Shown: in pieces, positions 19,809 through 28,369 of the stretch
How the letters are laid out: every line of letters starts with the position of its first letter
Position numbering within the stretch: the first letter of the stretch is position 1
Assembly (NCBI GenBank): GCA_017408915.1
Contig: JAFQTS010000065.1
Coordinates: forward strand, 1-64,000
Source: Oscillospiraceae bacterium
GTDB taxonomy: Bacteria > Bacillota > Clostridia > Oscillospirales > Oscillospiraceae
Reading direction: 5' to 3'
Length of the DNA stretch: 64,000 bases
Translations under genes and position numbers: made by a program
The notes under the pieces: model-generated
What the model saw: the letters and a program-made list of their open reading frames with translations, nothing else
What the model was told of the DNA's origin: nothing
Databases searched by the model: none

Positions 19809-19837
19809 ATTATACACGATGAAACAGGCTGTTGCAA
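19809..19837 (-). promoter_or_regulatory. Promoter of kynU
   Basis: Minus strand TTGCAA (19832-19837), 17 bases, TATAAT (19809-19814). It starts right after the terminator of the upstream operon, so kynU is its own unit. Confidence 0.75.
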
Positions 19838-19840
19838 TGA

Positions 19841-19875
19841 AAAACCACCCAAAGAGGGCTCTTTGGGTGGTTTTG
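19841..19875 (-). terminator. Terminator of the molybdoenzyme operon
   Basis: Stem AAAACCACCCAAAGAG paired with CTCTTTGGGTGGTTTT, followed by a T-run on the minus strand, 9 bases after the last stop codon. Confidence 0.9.
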
Positions 19876-19883
19876 TCATGGAT

Positions 19884-20399
19884 TTACTTGGAAAGGAGAC
19901 GGAAGGAGATTTTCCGCTGAGCGTTATCCCGCATCATGGCCTCGTATTCCTCCTCGGGCAGCATCTGCAGCGCACCGAAGGGGCAGACCTTCACGCAGGC
20001 GGGCTTTAAGCCGTGCTTGACACGCTCCACGCAGCCGTCGCACTTGGTCATCTTGCCGCTTGCACCGTTGAAGCAGGGCTGGGCGAAGGGACAGGCCATA
20101 GCGCAGCTGTGGCAGCCGATGCAGTTGGTGTTGTCGTAGACGGTGAAGCCCGTGTCGGGGTCTTTGCGGAGGCACCCTGTGGGGCAGCCTGCGATACAAG
20201 GGGCATCGGCACAGTGCATACAGGCGATGGAGAGGAAGGTGAAACGGGGATCTTCCACGCTGCCCTGTTCATTCACAAAGGTGGTGCGGAAGGGGGTATC
20301 ACCGGCGGCTACGTCGATGTCGTTCTGATCCATACAGGCGATGGCGCAAGCGCCGCAGGCCACGCACTTGGACTCATCCAATACAAATACATATTTCAT
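19884..20399 (-). CDS. DmsB-like 4Fe-4S electron-transfer subunit
   Basis: 171 residues with four cysteine clusters: CVACGACAIAC near the N-terminus, CMHCADAPCIAGCPTGC, CIGCHSCAMACPF, and a last group CDGCVERV with CVKVCPFGAL. This is the polyferredoxin fold of DmsB/PhsB/NrfC subunits that wire a molybdopterin subunit to its electron source. No signal peptide or anchor. Encoded 3 bases after the molybdoenzyme, its obvious partner. Electron direction and donor are not shown by the sequence. Confidence 0.9.
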   Translation of the reverse strand: MKYVFVLDESKCVACGACAIACMDQNDIDVAAGDTPFRTTFVNEQGSVEDPRFTFLSIACMHCADAPCIAGCPTGCLRKDPDTGFTVYDNTNCIGCHSCAMACPFAQPCFNGASGKMTKCDGCVERVKHGLKPACVKVCPFGALQMLPEEEYEAMMRDNAQRKISFRLLSK

Positions 20400-20402
20400 G
20401 GT

Positions 20403-22550
20403 TTAGTCCTCCACTTTCTCAATGCGGCAGCGCAGCTGTTTATAGCCGGGGAAGCCGGTGTAGGGGTCAAGGTGATCGATGGGCATGAGGCTGTTGACAT
20501 TGGCCTCCTTGTAGCCGTGGAACATATTCACATCGCCCACATTGGAAATGCTGCTGATGTTGGCCTTGACGGTGATGCTGCTGATCTGGGATACGATACG
20601 GATGGTATCCCCCTGCTTGATGCCGAGGCGAGCGGCGTCGGCGGGATTGATGTCGGCGCTGGGCTCGGGGCGCAGGGAGCGGAGCCAAGGCACATTGTGG
20701 GTACGGGAATGGACGGCGTTGGGGATGCGGGCGCCGCTCATCAGAATGAAGGGGAACTCCTTGGGATCGGCATCGTCGTCGCTGCTCTTATGGATGGGCA
20801 GGGGATCGAGATCGGGACGACCCAGCTCCTCCAGAACGGAGCAGCTCAGCTCAATTTTACCCGTAGGAGTGGGGAGACCGTTCTTCAGCATGGTGCCGGG
20901 GACATAGCGGGTGGCGTTGGGGGAGCGGACAGGCAGGGGTGCGTCCTTCACAGCCTCCCAGTCGGTGATACCGCTGGGGGAGAGGATGTACTGGACGGAC
21001 TTATCGTAGCCTGCACGGAGAAGGTCATCGTCCAGATCGAGGGCGTTGGCCAGCATGGTGATGATCTCCACATCGTCCTTGTTGTCGTGGACGGGGGCGA
21101 TGACGGGACGGGTATACTCAATGAACTGACCTACATAGCACTTCACCTCGCCGCGCTCAAAGGAGGTGGAGGCGGGGAAGACGATGTCGGCGTGGTCGAT
21201 GACATCGGTATGGAAAATGTCGGTGGCCATGACGAAGTCCATGTCCTTCAGCGCTTTGAGGAAGCGGGGAGACTCGGGGTACATGCGGTCGTTGACACCG
21301 AACATGACCATGGCCTTGATGGGATAGGGTTTTGCCTCTTCCATATGGCGTACCAAGTCCATGCCCTGACCCTGCTTGTCGTGGAGCAACCGCGTCCACA
21401 GGGGGAAGCGCTCACTGCCTACGCGGGGCTTGGCATTCTCGGGGAAGCGGGACATGTAGAACTCATGCTCCAAGGACTCAAAGCCGCCGTCACTGTCGCA
21501 GAGGGTATCGCGGCAGGGGAGCAGCGTACCGGGACGGTCAAAGCGGCCGGAGATGGCCATGAGGCTCAGAATAGAGCGGTGGACATTGTAGCCGTTGGTG
21601 CGGTGGGTAAGACCGTTACCGGGGAGGATGGCGGAGGGATCGGTCTCCAAGAACATGTCCAGCGCCTTGCGGATGTCTGCGGCGGGGACGGAGGAGATTT
21701 CCTCAGCCTTCTGGAGCGTGAACTGCTTGACATAGTCGGCATACTTATCAAAGCCGTAGCAGTACTTCTCCACGAAGTCCTTGTCATAGAGGCCCTCTTC
21801 GATCATCACCTTTGCCATGGCGTGGGCGATGGCGGCGTCAGAGCCGATCTTGGGCTGGAGATAGAGGTCGGCATACTTTGCCGCCAAGTGGGTGCGGCGG
21901 GGGTCGATGACCACCAGCTTGCCGCCGTTGGCCTTCATGCCCAGTACGGCGCGGCCCATGGGATAGGAGTTGATGACGCCGTTGGAGCCCCAGCTCATGA
22001 TCATCTTGGTGTTGCGCAGATCCGGCATGGAGAAAGCGCCGAACAGGGAGTTGTAGCTCATGACCTCGGCGGTATGGCAGGTGCTGGACTCGGTGATGTA
22101 GTTGGGAGAGCCGAAGGAGTAGGCAAGGCGATGGAGCCAGGGGCGGAACCACTTGGAATAGCCGCACAGGAAGGTGACAGCCTCAGGGCCGTAGGCGGCC
22201 TTGACCTTATTCAGCTCACGGGCGCAGATCTCCATGGCCTCTTCCCAAGAGATGGGCTCGAACTTACCCTCGCCACGCTCACCCACACGCTTCATGGGGG
22301 TCTTGAGGCGGTCTTCACGGTAGATGTACTGGCGGTTGGCTGCACCCTTGGTGCAGAGGACGCCGTTATTGCTGGGGAAGCCGTCGGTGCCCTCGATTTT
22401 AATGACCTTGCCGTCCTTAATGTAGGCATCGATGCCGCACTGCGGGCCGGGGGTACAGATATCGCAGACAGTGTGGCGAATTTCGATCCCTGTTTCTTCA
22501 CAGGGGATCTTTGCTTTTATGAGTCGCTCCAGTTCAGTCATGGGAGGCAC
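20403..22550 (-). CDS. Molybdopterin oxidoreductase catalytic subunit, cytoplasmic
   Basis: 715 residues of the DMSO-reductase superfamily. The N-terminal 4Fe-4S motif is Cys29-x2-Cys32-x5-Cys38-x27-Cys66 (second gap longer than the common x3). ESSTCHTAE puts Cys157 where the Mo/W ligand is expected. The C-terminal beta-barrel begins near SGARIPNAVHSRTHN. There is no twin-arginine signal, so the enzyme is cytoplasmic, unlike most terminal reductases. A second ATG (22541) is possible. The start overlaps the preceding gene by 17 bases. Substrate unknown; sulfur oxyanion, hydroxylated aromatic or formate-type chemistry all remain open. Confidence 0.88.
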   Translation of the reverse strand: MPPMTELERLIKAKIPCEETGIEIRHTVCDICTPGPQCGIDAYIKDGKVIKIEGTDGFPSNNGVLCTKGAANRQYIYREDRLKTPMKRVGERGEGKFEPISWEEAMEICARELNKVKAAYGPEAVTFLCGYSKWFRPWLHRLAYSFGSPNYITESSTCHTAEVMSYNSLFGAFSMPDLRNTKMIMSWGSNGVINSYPMGRAVLGMKANGGKLVVIDPRRTHLAAKYADLYLQPKIGSDAAIAHAMAKVMIEEGLYDKDFVEKYCYGFDKYADYVKQFTLQKAEEISSVPAADIRKALDMFLETDPSAILPGNGLTHRTNGYNVHRSILSLMAISGRFDRPGTLLPCRDTLCDSDGGFESLEHEFYMSRFPENAKPRVGSERFPLWTRLLHDKQGQGMDLVRHMEEAKPYPIKAMVMFGVNDRMYPESPRFLKALKDMDFVMATDIFHTDVIDHADIVFPASTSFERGEVKCYVGQFIEYTRPVIAPVHDNKDDVEIITMLANALDLDDDLLRAGYDKSVQYILSPSGITDWEAVKDAPLPVRSPNATRYVPGTMLKNGLPTPTGKIELSCSVLEELGRPDLDPLPIHKSSDDDADPKEFPFILMSGARIPNAVHSRTHNVPWLRSLRPEPSADINPADAARLGIKQGDTIRIVSQISSITVKANISSISNVGDVNMFHGYKEANVNSLMPIDHLDPYTGFPGYKQLRCRIEKVED

Positions 22551-23781
22551 CTCCGATCAATTCAATAAAATCTCTGGGCAGACCGTGCTGCTCCAGCAAG
22601 CCGCGCTGGGCGGGGGTGAGGGTGGACTCGGCCCCCAACAGCTGCTTGGTCAGGTGATGTTTCAAAATGCCGCTGATCTTATAGTTGCCGAAGATATTCA
22701 CGCTCTTGAGATGACCTTCATCCATCACCAGCTCGATGGAGAAGTTCTTGCCCGCAAAGCGGTGGTGCTCACCCTGCACCGAGGCATCACCGAGGCCGAT
22801 GAAGTCCATATCGAAGAAGTGGGTGATGTTGTGGAGAATGTTGCCGTGATACTCCGTGTGGACACCGGCCATGTTGGCGCCGGCGCAGGCACCCTGTGCC
22901 CCTGCGTTGGCCCACAGGCCGATGATGGCAGTCTTGCCCGTCTGCAAATTTCTGCCCTCGCAGCAGTCGCCTGCGGCGTAGATGCCCTTGACGGAGCTCT
23001 CCATGTGCTCGTCTACCACCACAGCGCGGCCGATGTTGACGCCGCTGGGACGGAGTACATCTACATTGGCCCGCGTGCCGATGCACAGGCACACCAAGTC
23101 ACTCTCCAGCTTTGCCCCGTCGGCGAAGGTGACGCCCCCTTCATCGATAGCGGACACCTTGGCATCGAAGGCGAAGGCAACGCCCTTTTCCTCCAGCTTG
23201 CTTTGGATGGCTTCTGCAGTGGAGCGGTAGGCCGCCAGAGGGAAGAGATAGGGGGCGGCATCTACGATGGTGACCTTGACCCCTGCGGCGTGTAGAAGCT
23301 CTGCTACCTTGATGCCCACCATGGAGCCGCCCACCACAGCGGCGGTGCGGACAGTGTGGGTATCGAGATAGCTGCGCAGACGCTGTGCGTCCTTCAAAGT
23401 GCGCATCAAGAACCACTTCTCCCCCGTGCAGGTCAGAAAACCGGGGACGAGGGCATCGGCACCGGTGGCAAGGAGGATGCCGTCGTAATTTTCGTAGGTG
23501 GCCTTATCGGTGGTAATGGTGCGTTCTGCGCTCACTTCAACCACCGTTTCGCCGATGATGTCCAGCTTCAGCTCCTTGGCGATGTCCTCCAGCGTGCCGA
23601 AGGGGAACACGGCCTCATAGGGCAGCTTCCCTGCGGCGTGATAGGTGGAGAGCATGGGGCTGAAGGGCGGGGCACCGGAGTTGTCAAAGACATGGATGGC
23701 GGCATCGGGTGCGTGGGCGCGGAGGGCTTTGGCCCCGTTATAGCCGGCGCAGCCAAAACCGATGATGGCATATTTTTTCAA
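22534..23781 (-). CDS. FAD/NAD(P)-dependent oxidoreductase
   Basis: 415 residues. Starts with the FAD-binding IIGFGCAGYNGAKAL; a second dinucleotide fold VVGGSMVGIKVAELL follows near residue 160 and the flavin-binding GIYAAGDCCEG near residue 280. Two-fold pyridine-nucleotide oxidoreductase family (rubredoxin/nitrite-reductase-reductase like). It lacks the paired redox cysteines of disulfide reductases at the usual N-terminal place. It probably passes electrons from NAD(P)H to the flavoprotein/ferredoxin/molybdoenzyme set of the same operon. The end overlaps the molybdoenzyme start. Confidence 0.82.
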   Translation of the reverse strand: MKKYAIIGFGCAGYNGAKALRAHAPDAAIHVFDNSGAPPFSPMLSTYHAAGKLPYEAVFPFGTLEDIAKELKLDIIGETVVEVSAERTITTDKATYENYDGILLATGADALVPGFLTCTGEKWFLMRTLKDAQRLRSYLDTHTVRTAAVVGGSMVGIKVAELLHAAGVKVTIVDAAPYLFPLAAYRSTAEAIQSKLEEKGVAFAFDAKVSAIDEGGVTFADGAKLESDLVCLCIGTRANVDVLRPSGVNIGRAVVVDEHMESSVKGIYAAGDCCEGRNLQTGKTAIIGLWANAGAQGACAGANMAGVHTEYHGNILHNITHFFDMDFIGLGDASVQGEHHRFAGKNFSIELVMDEGHLKSVNIFGNYKISGILKHHLTKQLLGAESTLTPAQRGLLEQHGLPRDFIELIGGASHD

Positions 23782-23815
23782 AACATCACCTTCTCAATCT
23801 GGTAGATTTGGTTGC

Positions 23816-25513
23816 TCAAAAGGTAAAGTTATCGCAGTAGAAACGCTCCACGGGGAACTTATAGTCCGCTGTGGGGACGAATTTCTTTTTGGGTACGGCG
23901 CGGCCTCCCTCGTTGTAGAGGTTGACCCAGCAGAGCCAATCGTCATAGCGGTGGGGGAAGTCGGCGCGGAAGTGACCTGCGCGGCTGTCCTCACGGAAGA
24001 GGGCGGCGGTGAGGTAGAAATCCGTCACATCGGCGATGGCCTTGACCTCCTCCAGCTTCAGGAGATAGTGGGGATCGGCAGCGGCAAGGTGGGAGAGCTT
24101 TTCCTCACGGAGCTGCTGCAGCTGCTGCTGTGCCCTGTGAAGGGCACCGGCGGTCTTGAGGATAGATACGTCGTAAGGTGTGATGATCTTCTGCAGGTCG
24201 GTAAGTACCTCTGCGGGGGTCACGCCCTCTTTGCCCAAGGGGGCGAAGGTGGCCTCCAGCATGGAAGCAGCGGCCTTGGTGTCGAGGTCGACCGCCTCTG
24301 CACCTGCGATGAATTCCGCCGCAGCACGGCCGGACATGCGTCCTGTAATGGCGGTGGTCATCAAGGCGAAGCCGCCCATGTATACGCCGGGGTCAAGACT
24401 GCGGCAGCGGCCTGCACAGTAAAGACCTTTCACGGCGGTTTCGCCGTTTTCGCCTGTTTCTACTGCGCCGTTGGACAGCTGCACCTGTGTGATCCACTCA
24501 AATTTATCGCGGAAGAAGTCGATCCCCTCGTCAATAAGCTTATCGTAGTGGAGGAGATGCCGTCCTGCCTTGGGACGGACGATGGGGTGGTCTTTTTCCT
24601 CAATGGCGCTCAAGTCGAGAGTAATAGGGCCGCGGCCTGCCAGCGTTTCCAGTGCCATGCCGCGGGTGATGTAATGGGGATCGGTGTTGGGGCCGAGGAT
24701 GGGGGAATAGCGGTTCATAAAGACCTCGCCCTCGCGGTTGACGAACTTGGCGCCCAAGGGCATCAGTACCGTCTGTCCCTCCCACTCGAAATCGCGGGGG
24801 ACATTCCAAATGTGGAGGAACTCGAAGTTGCGCAGCACAGCGCCTGCACGGAAGGCGAGGCAGGGGCCTTCGCCGCAGGCGGTATTTTGGTTGTAAGAAG
24901 GCTTCCAGCTGGCGATACCGGCGGCGATGACCACCGCCTTGGCTTGGAAGATAAGGGGCTGCCCCGTCACATAGTTGAAGCCCACCGCACCAACGATGCG
25001 GTCATTTTTCTTGATAAGCTCCGTGATCTCGATGCGGCCTAAGCGGCGCACGCCGAGACGCTCCATCTCGCGGATCATGGCGGCGCGGGCATTGGGGCCG
25101 CCCGTTCCCTTCACCGCTACAGGGAAGAGGCGCACATGGTCAAGAGAACGCTGGGGGACGCTGCGGTAGCTGCCTTCGTCGTCTTTCAGATAGGTGCAGC
25201 CAAGGCGCTGATACTCCTCGAAGATCTCGTGGGACTGCTGCCAAATGGTCTCCATCACATCCTGCTGGCAAAGACCGTCCCAGTAGTAGGTGAAATCTTT
25301 GACCCAGTCCTCAGCGCTGTCGCCGCCGCGGCAGACCTCTAAGTCGCCGCCGGAGAGGTGCATCAGACCACCCCAGTCGCGGAAGGATTTATCCACGATC
25401 AGCACATCGGCATTGGGGTCAGCCTCTTTTGCGCCCTTGGCTGTCCAAAGGCCGGAAGAGCCGCCGCCGATAACGAGGATGTCGGTGGTAATGCGCTCGG
25501 GTGTGTTAAGCAT
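23816..25513 (-). CDS. AprA/fumarate-reductase-like flavoprotein, copy 1
   Basis: 565 residues. FAD-binding ILVIGGGSSGLWTAKGA at the N-terminus, GLYCAGRCRSLDPGVYMGG near residue 360, and a C-terminal helical cap ending DSRAGHFRADFPHRYDDW, as in adenylylsulfate reductase alpha and fumarate reductase flavoproteins. The start overlaps the end of the ferredoxin gene by 8 bases, so a flavoprotein-ferredoxin complex like AprAB is likely. A fully equivalent pair lies at 31509-33427. Its substrate is not identifiable; the name denotes the fold, not APS reduction. Confidence 0.82.
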   Translation of the reverse strand: MLNTPERITTDILVIGGGSSGLWTAKGAKEADPNADVLIVDKSFRDWGGLMHLSGGDLEVCRGGDSAEDWVKDFTYYWDGLCQQDVMETIWQQSHEIFEEYQRLGCTYLKDDEGSYRSVPQRSLDHVRLFPVAVKGTGGPNARAAMIREMERLGVRRLGRIEITELIKKNDRIVGAVGFNYVTGQPLIFQAKAVVIAAGIASWKPSYNQNTACGEGPCLAFRAGAVLRNFEFLHIWNVPRDFEWEGQTVLMPLGAKFVNREGEVFMNRYSPILGPNTDPHYITRGMALETLAGRGPITLDLSAIEEKDHPIVRPKAGRHLLHYDKLIDEGIDFFRDKFEWITQVQLSNGAVETGENGETAVKGLYCAGRCRSLDPGVYMGGFALMTTAITGRMSGRAAAEFIAGAEAVDLDTKAAASMLEATFAPLGKEGVTPAEVLTDLQKIITPYDVSILKTAGALHRAQQQLQQLREEKLSHLAAADPHYLLKLEEVKAIADVTDFYLTAALFREDSRAGHFRADFPHRYDDWLCWVNLYNEGGRAVPKKKFVPTADYKFPVERFYCDNFTF

Positions 25514-25748
25514 TGTCCTCGCCTCCTTCTTTCAGATGGGAAAAGGGGGAGGGGAAGGGCTTTTTGAACGGGTGGACGAAAATCGCGCCCACAGGGCAGG
25601 CCAGCTCGCAGAGATAACAGGAATGGCAATCATCACCATAGGCGATGTAGGCCTTGCCCTCGTCATTCATGCGGAGCGTGTCCAAAGGACAGTTCTCCAC
25701 ACAGGTGCCGCAGCCAATACACAGCTCGGCGTTGATGAAACGAATCAT
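25506..25748 (-). CDS. 2x[4Fe-4S] ferredoxin partner of flavoprotein copy 1
   Basis: 80 residues from the ATG at 25748, preceded by GGGAGGG at a good distance. Two clusters: CIGCGTCVENCP (Cys10,13,16,20) and CHSCYLCELACP (Cys41,44,47,51), then a basic, proline-rich tail FKKPFPSPF. Like the beta subunit of AprAB, it should carry electrons to or from the FAD subunit encoded next. It is the first gene of a five-gene leftward operon (25748 to 19884). Confidence 0.88.
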   Translation of the reverse strand: MIRFINAELCIGCGTCVENCPLDTLRMNDEGKAYIAYGDDCHSCYLCELACPVGAIFVHPFKKPFPSPFSHLKEGGEDNA

Positions 25749-25784
25749 ACGCAACCCTCCCAATAAATACACTTTATCGAGTAT

Positions 25785-25827
25785 AAAATAGCATAAGGGA
25801 ATTCCTGCCGTCAAACAACGGTTTGTT
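25785..25827 (-). promoter_or_regulatory. Promoter and possible operator of the molybdoenzyme operon
   Basis: Minus strand TTGACG (25809-25814), 18 bases, TATTTT (25785-25790). Overlapping the -35 region is a small dyad, AACAA-cggt-TTGTT (25814-25827), a plausible site for the divergently encoded LysR protein. The operator assignment is inference. Confidence 0.45.
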
Positions 25828-25876
25828 GTGACTGTATACTGTGTTTTATTTTTGGCGGGAATTTCGTCCCATCCTC

Positions 25877-25906
25877 TTGCATTAAGGCTGCGTGTTTTGT
25901 TATAAT
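25877..25906 (+). promoter_or_regulatory. Promoter of the LysR gene at 25965
   Basis: TTGCAT (25877-25882), 18 bases, TATAAT (25901-25906), about 60 bases ahead of the start codon. Confidence 0.65.
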
Positions 25907-25964
25907 CGGGGCGAGATAAAGACATGTCCACAACGGAATGTTGAGGAAAGAGGTGGCAAGATCC

Positions 25965-26891
25965 ATGAGAATTGAACAGGTGCGCTATCTGCTCCATGTA
26001 GCCGAGAGCGGCTCCATCAGCCGCAGTGCCAAGGTGCTGAATATCTCCCAGCAGGGCTTGAGTCAGAGCATCCATCAGCTGGAGCGTGAGCTTGGGGCGC
26101 GGCTTTTGTACCGCGACGGCAACAAGACGAAGCTGACGGCGGCGGGCAAGCTGGTGAAGGGCAGCATGGAAAAAATGGTCAGCAGCTGCGATGAGGTCTA
26201 TATGCACTTGGCCTCCAACGCCATCCATATCAATCACAATGAAAAGCAAACCTGCCGCGTTCGCGTGACACCCCATCTATGTATTACCGTCATGCCCGCT
26301 GTGCTGCAGCGGATGAGTAAAGTACATCCCCAGCTGCTGCTGAGTGTGTCCGAGAGTGAAATTTTGGACATCTTGAAGGTGGAGGATTTTGACACGGACG
26401 AGGTGTTTATTATCACCTGCCCTGAGAAGTTTTTGCCCCAATTGCTGGAAAAGAAGGGCGTGATCGACTTCCGTGAGACCTCGCGTGCTGCCATCAATGC
26501 GGCAGTACATGTTTCCCATCCTCTGGCCTCCCGAGAGAAAATCACGGTGGACGACTTGTGCAATTACCCCTTGGCGCTGTTGGGCTCGTCCATCAATGTG
26601 CTGCGCAATGTCATGGGTGAGCGTTTCAAAGACGCCAATGTCCGTCTCCACACCACCAACTTTGAGTTGTTCCGTGCGGCGGCATCGATGAAGGAAGTTA
26701 TCTCTCTGTCGGGACCTTTGGCCTATGAGCAGGCAGATCATTCCAAGCTGGTGCACGTTCCCTTGGAGCGGCCCGAGACGATCCTCTTCGGCTATGTGGT
26801 GAATCGCTATACCCAGAATTTTCCCATGGCGCAGGAGCTGCTGGGCGTGATGGAGGATGAGCTTGAGAAGATGCAAAAATACGGGAGATAA
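25965..26891 (+). CDS. LysR-type transcriptional regulator A
   Basis: 308 residues from ATG 25965, where the LysR fold begins (MRIEQVRYLLHVAESGSI); an upstream ATG at 25938 would add nine non-homologous residues. The winged helix covers about residues 1-60 (RSAKVLNISQQGLSQSIHQL), followed by a ligand-binding domain. Divergent from the ferredoxin-flavoprotein-molybdoenzyme operon with a 216-base gap, the classic arrangement for a LysR protein controlling its neighbour. The inducer is unknown. Confidence 0.9.
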   Translation: MRIEQVRYLLHVAESGSISRSAKVLNISQQGLSQSIHQLERELGARLLYRDGNKTKLTAAGKLVKGSMEKMVSSCDEVYMHLASNAIHINHNEKQTCRVRVTPHLCITVMPAVLQRMSKVHPQLLLSVSESEILDILKVEDFDTDEVFIITCPEKFLPQLLEKKGVIDFRETSRAAINAAVHVSHPLASREKITVDDLCNYPLALLGSSINVLRNVMGERFKDANVRLHTTNFELFRAAASMKEVISLSGPLAYEQADHSKLVHVPLERPETILFGYVVNRYTQNFPMAQELLGVMEDELEKMQKYGR

Positions 26892-26903
26892 GAGAAATGA
26901 AAA

Positions 26904-26938
26904 AGACCCCGCAGGAACGAGATGTTCCTGCGGGGTAT
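26904..26938. terminator. Terminator between the two convergent LysR genes
   Basis: Stem ACCCCGCAGGAAC / GTTCCTGCGGGGT, loop GAGAT. The minus-strand side has a T5 tail; the plus-strand tail is weaker. Confidence 0.85.
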
Positions 26939-26943
26939 GTTGT

Positions 26944-27849
26944 TTATACCGAGGTCAGCGTATTGTAAAGATCGGTGACATGCTGCAGGGCAAAGTCACA
27001 AAAGTCCGTCAAATACGGGGTGTTCTCCTTGCGGGCCAGATAGGAGATATACACCTCGTGGGACAGATCCGCGCCGATGACCTCAATGCGCTTATAGCGG
27101 TGTGCGGCGGCACTGGAAGAACGGTCGGTAGCAAGGCCGATGCCGAGATCGCGATCCACGGCGGAGAAGATGCCTTCATAGCTGGTGAAAACGCCTTTGC
27201 AGAAGAAATTGACATTGTTGGCCAGCATCAGCGAGTCAAACTGCAAACGGGAGGTGTTGCCCTCGTCACGGAGGAGCATGGGCATATTCTCCAGATCCTG
27301 CAGCTGCAGCACGGGATGCTCTGCCTCCAGCAGAGGGTGGAGCTTGCTGTTGGGGTGACAGATGAACGCGGCCTTGTTGGTGCAGATGTACTGGCTCACC
27401 AGACCGGGGAGAGAGGGCTTGCTGTCGGTGATGATCACATCCAGCACGCCGGAGGAGAGCATGGAGATCAGTTCAGAGGGGGAGTGGACATGGATGGCGA
27501 TCTCCGGCTCACTGTTTTGCTCTTGATACTTCTGCGTCAGATCCACCACGATGGTGTGACCGAAAGCACCCACATGGAGGAGCTTGCGGCGGCTGTTGCT
27601 GCGCATAAGGGATTCCATATGGGACATATAGGACACGAGGTGGGCGGAACAACCTGCCATATTCCGTCCGCTGTCGGTCAGATAGACCTTGTTACCCACG
27701 CGGTCGAACATTTTGGTGTCGAAATGCTTTTCGATGGCGCGGATGGCCTGGCTGACGGCAGATTGGCTGATATTCAGCTTTGCAGCGGCGGCAGACATGC
27801 TCTGCATCTCGCAAACAGCGAGAAAAACCTTCATATCGCGGATGGTCAT
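26944..27849 (-). CDS. LysR-type transcriptional regulator B
   Basis: 301 residues from the ATG at 27849, next to AGGAGA; the upstream in-frame ATG at 27891 adds 14 residues with no homology to the family. The helix-turn-helix is in MTIRDMKVFLAVCEMQSMSA through LNISQSAVSQAIRAIE. Divergent from the TRAP transporter operon across 520 bases, so it probably controls it. It is a distinct protein from regulator A, although the two genes converge on one terminator. Confidence 0.9.
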   Translation of the reverse strand: MTIRDMKVFLAVCEMQSMSAAAAKLNISQSAVSQAIRAIEKHFDTKMFDRVGNKVYLTDSGRNMAGCSAHLVSYMSHMESLMRSNSRRKLLHVGAFGHTIVVDLTQKYQEQNSEPEIAIHVHSPSELISMLSSGVLDVIITDSKPSLPGLVSQYICTNKAAFICHPNSKLHPLLEAEHPVLQLQDLENMPMLLRDEGNTSRLQFDSLMLANNVNFFCKGVFTSYEGIFSAVDRDLGIGLATDRSSSAAAHRYKRIEVIGADLSHEVYISYLARKENTPYLTDFCDFALQHVTDLYNTLTSV

Positions 27850-28369
27850 ACGATCGTCTCCTATACAGCAGGTGTATTCTATCCTGTCCATTATACAATA
27901 GGAGATACCCTCGAGGCAAGCCTTTCCTTTGGAAAGAAAAGCGGGTATAGTTACAAGGATTTATTACAGTTGCATTTGCCACGGCTTTCTTCCGTGGAAG
28001 AGAATAGGAGAAAAGTACAGGAAAATATAATAAGTATTTACTTATGGCAATCTGTCAGTATTTCCTTCTTACCTTGGGAGCTGAGGGAAATTTTGCGGTG
28101 CGTATTGGCGGAGATAACGGAAAAAAGGCGGGAAGTTTGGCCATTTTGACAGAGATAAAAACCTTTACTTCCCTGCGAATGTAGGGTATATTAGGGGTGG
28201 GAAGAGGTTTGTGAGACAACCCTTCCCCGCAATATTCCTTTTGTTTGTGAATGAATTATCAAGAAGTTAAAACTTATGGTTACCTATAACGAAAGAAAAT
28301 GTTGTGACCTCGTGTGGGACGATACCCCTGTCGTCCATGGCAATGAGAAAAGGAGAGTGGGAAAAAACA
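27850..28369. other. 520-base intergenic region between LysR B and the TRAP operon
   Basis: No credible gene. It holds the TRAP promoter at 28164-28192, a hairpin near the expected 5' end of the mRNA (arms around 28198-28211 and 28216-28228), and a small dyad GGACGA / TCGTCC near 28317-28335 just ahead of dctQ. The left half, next to the LysR start, is AT-richer and shows no clear element. Confidence 0.5.
28164..28192 (+). promoter_or_regulatory. Likely promoter of the TRAP operon
   Basis: TTTACT (28164-28169), 17 bases, TATATT (28187-28192). A perfect TTGACA at 28146-28151 is too far from this -10 to pair with it. The leader would be about 170 bases. Confidence 0.5.

Noticed and set aside
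20013..22568. 851-codon plus-strand frame opposite the molybdoenzyme
   Set aside because: Same shadow effect; the minus-strand frames encode recognisable ferredoxin and molybdopterin proteins.
28146..28192. TTGACA at 28146 paired with TATATT at 28187 as a promoter
   Set aside because: The spacer of 35 bases is far too long; TTTACT at 28164 with a 17-base spacer is preferred.
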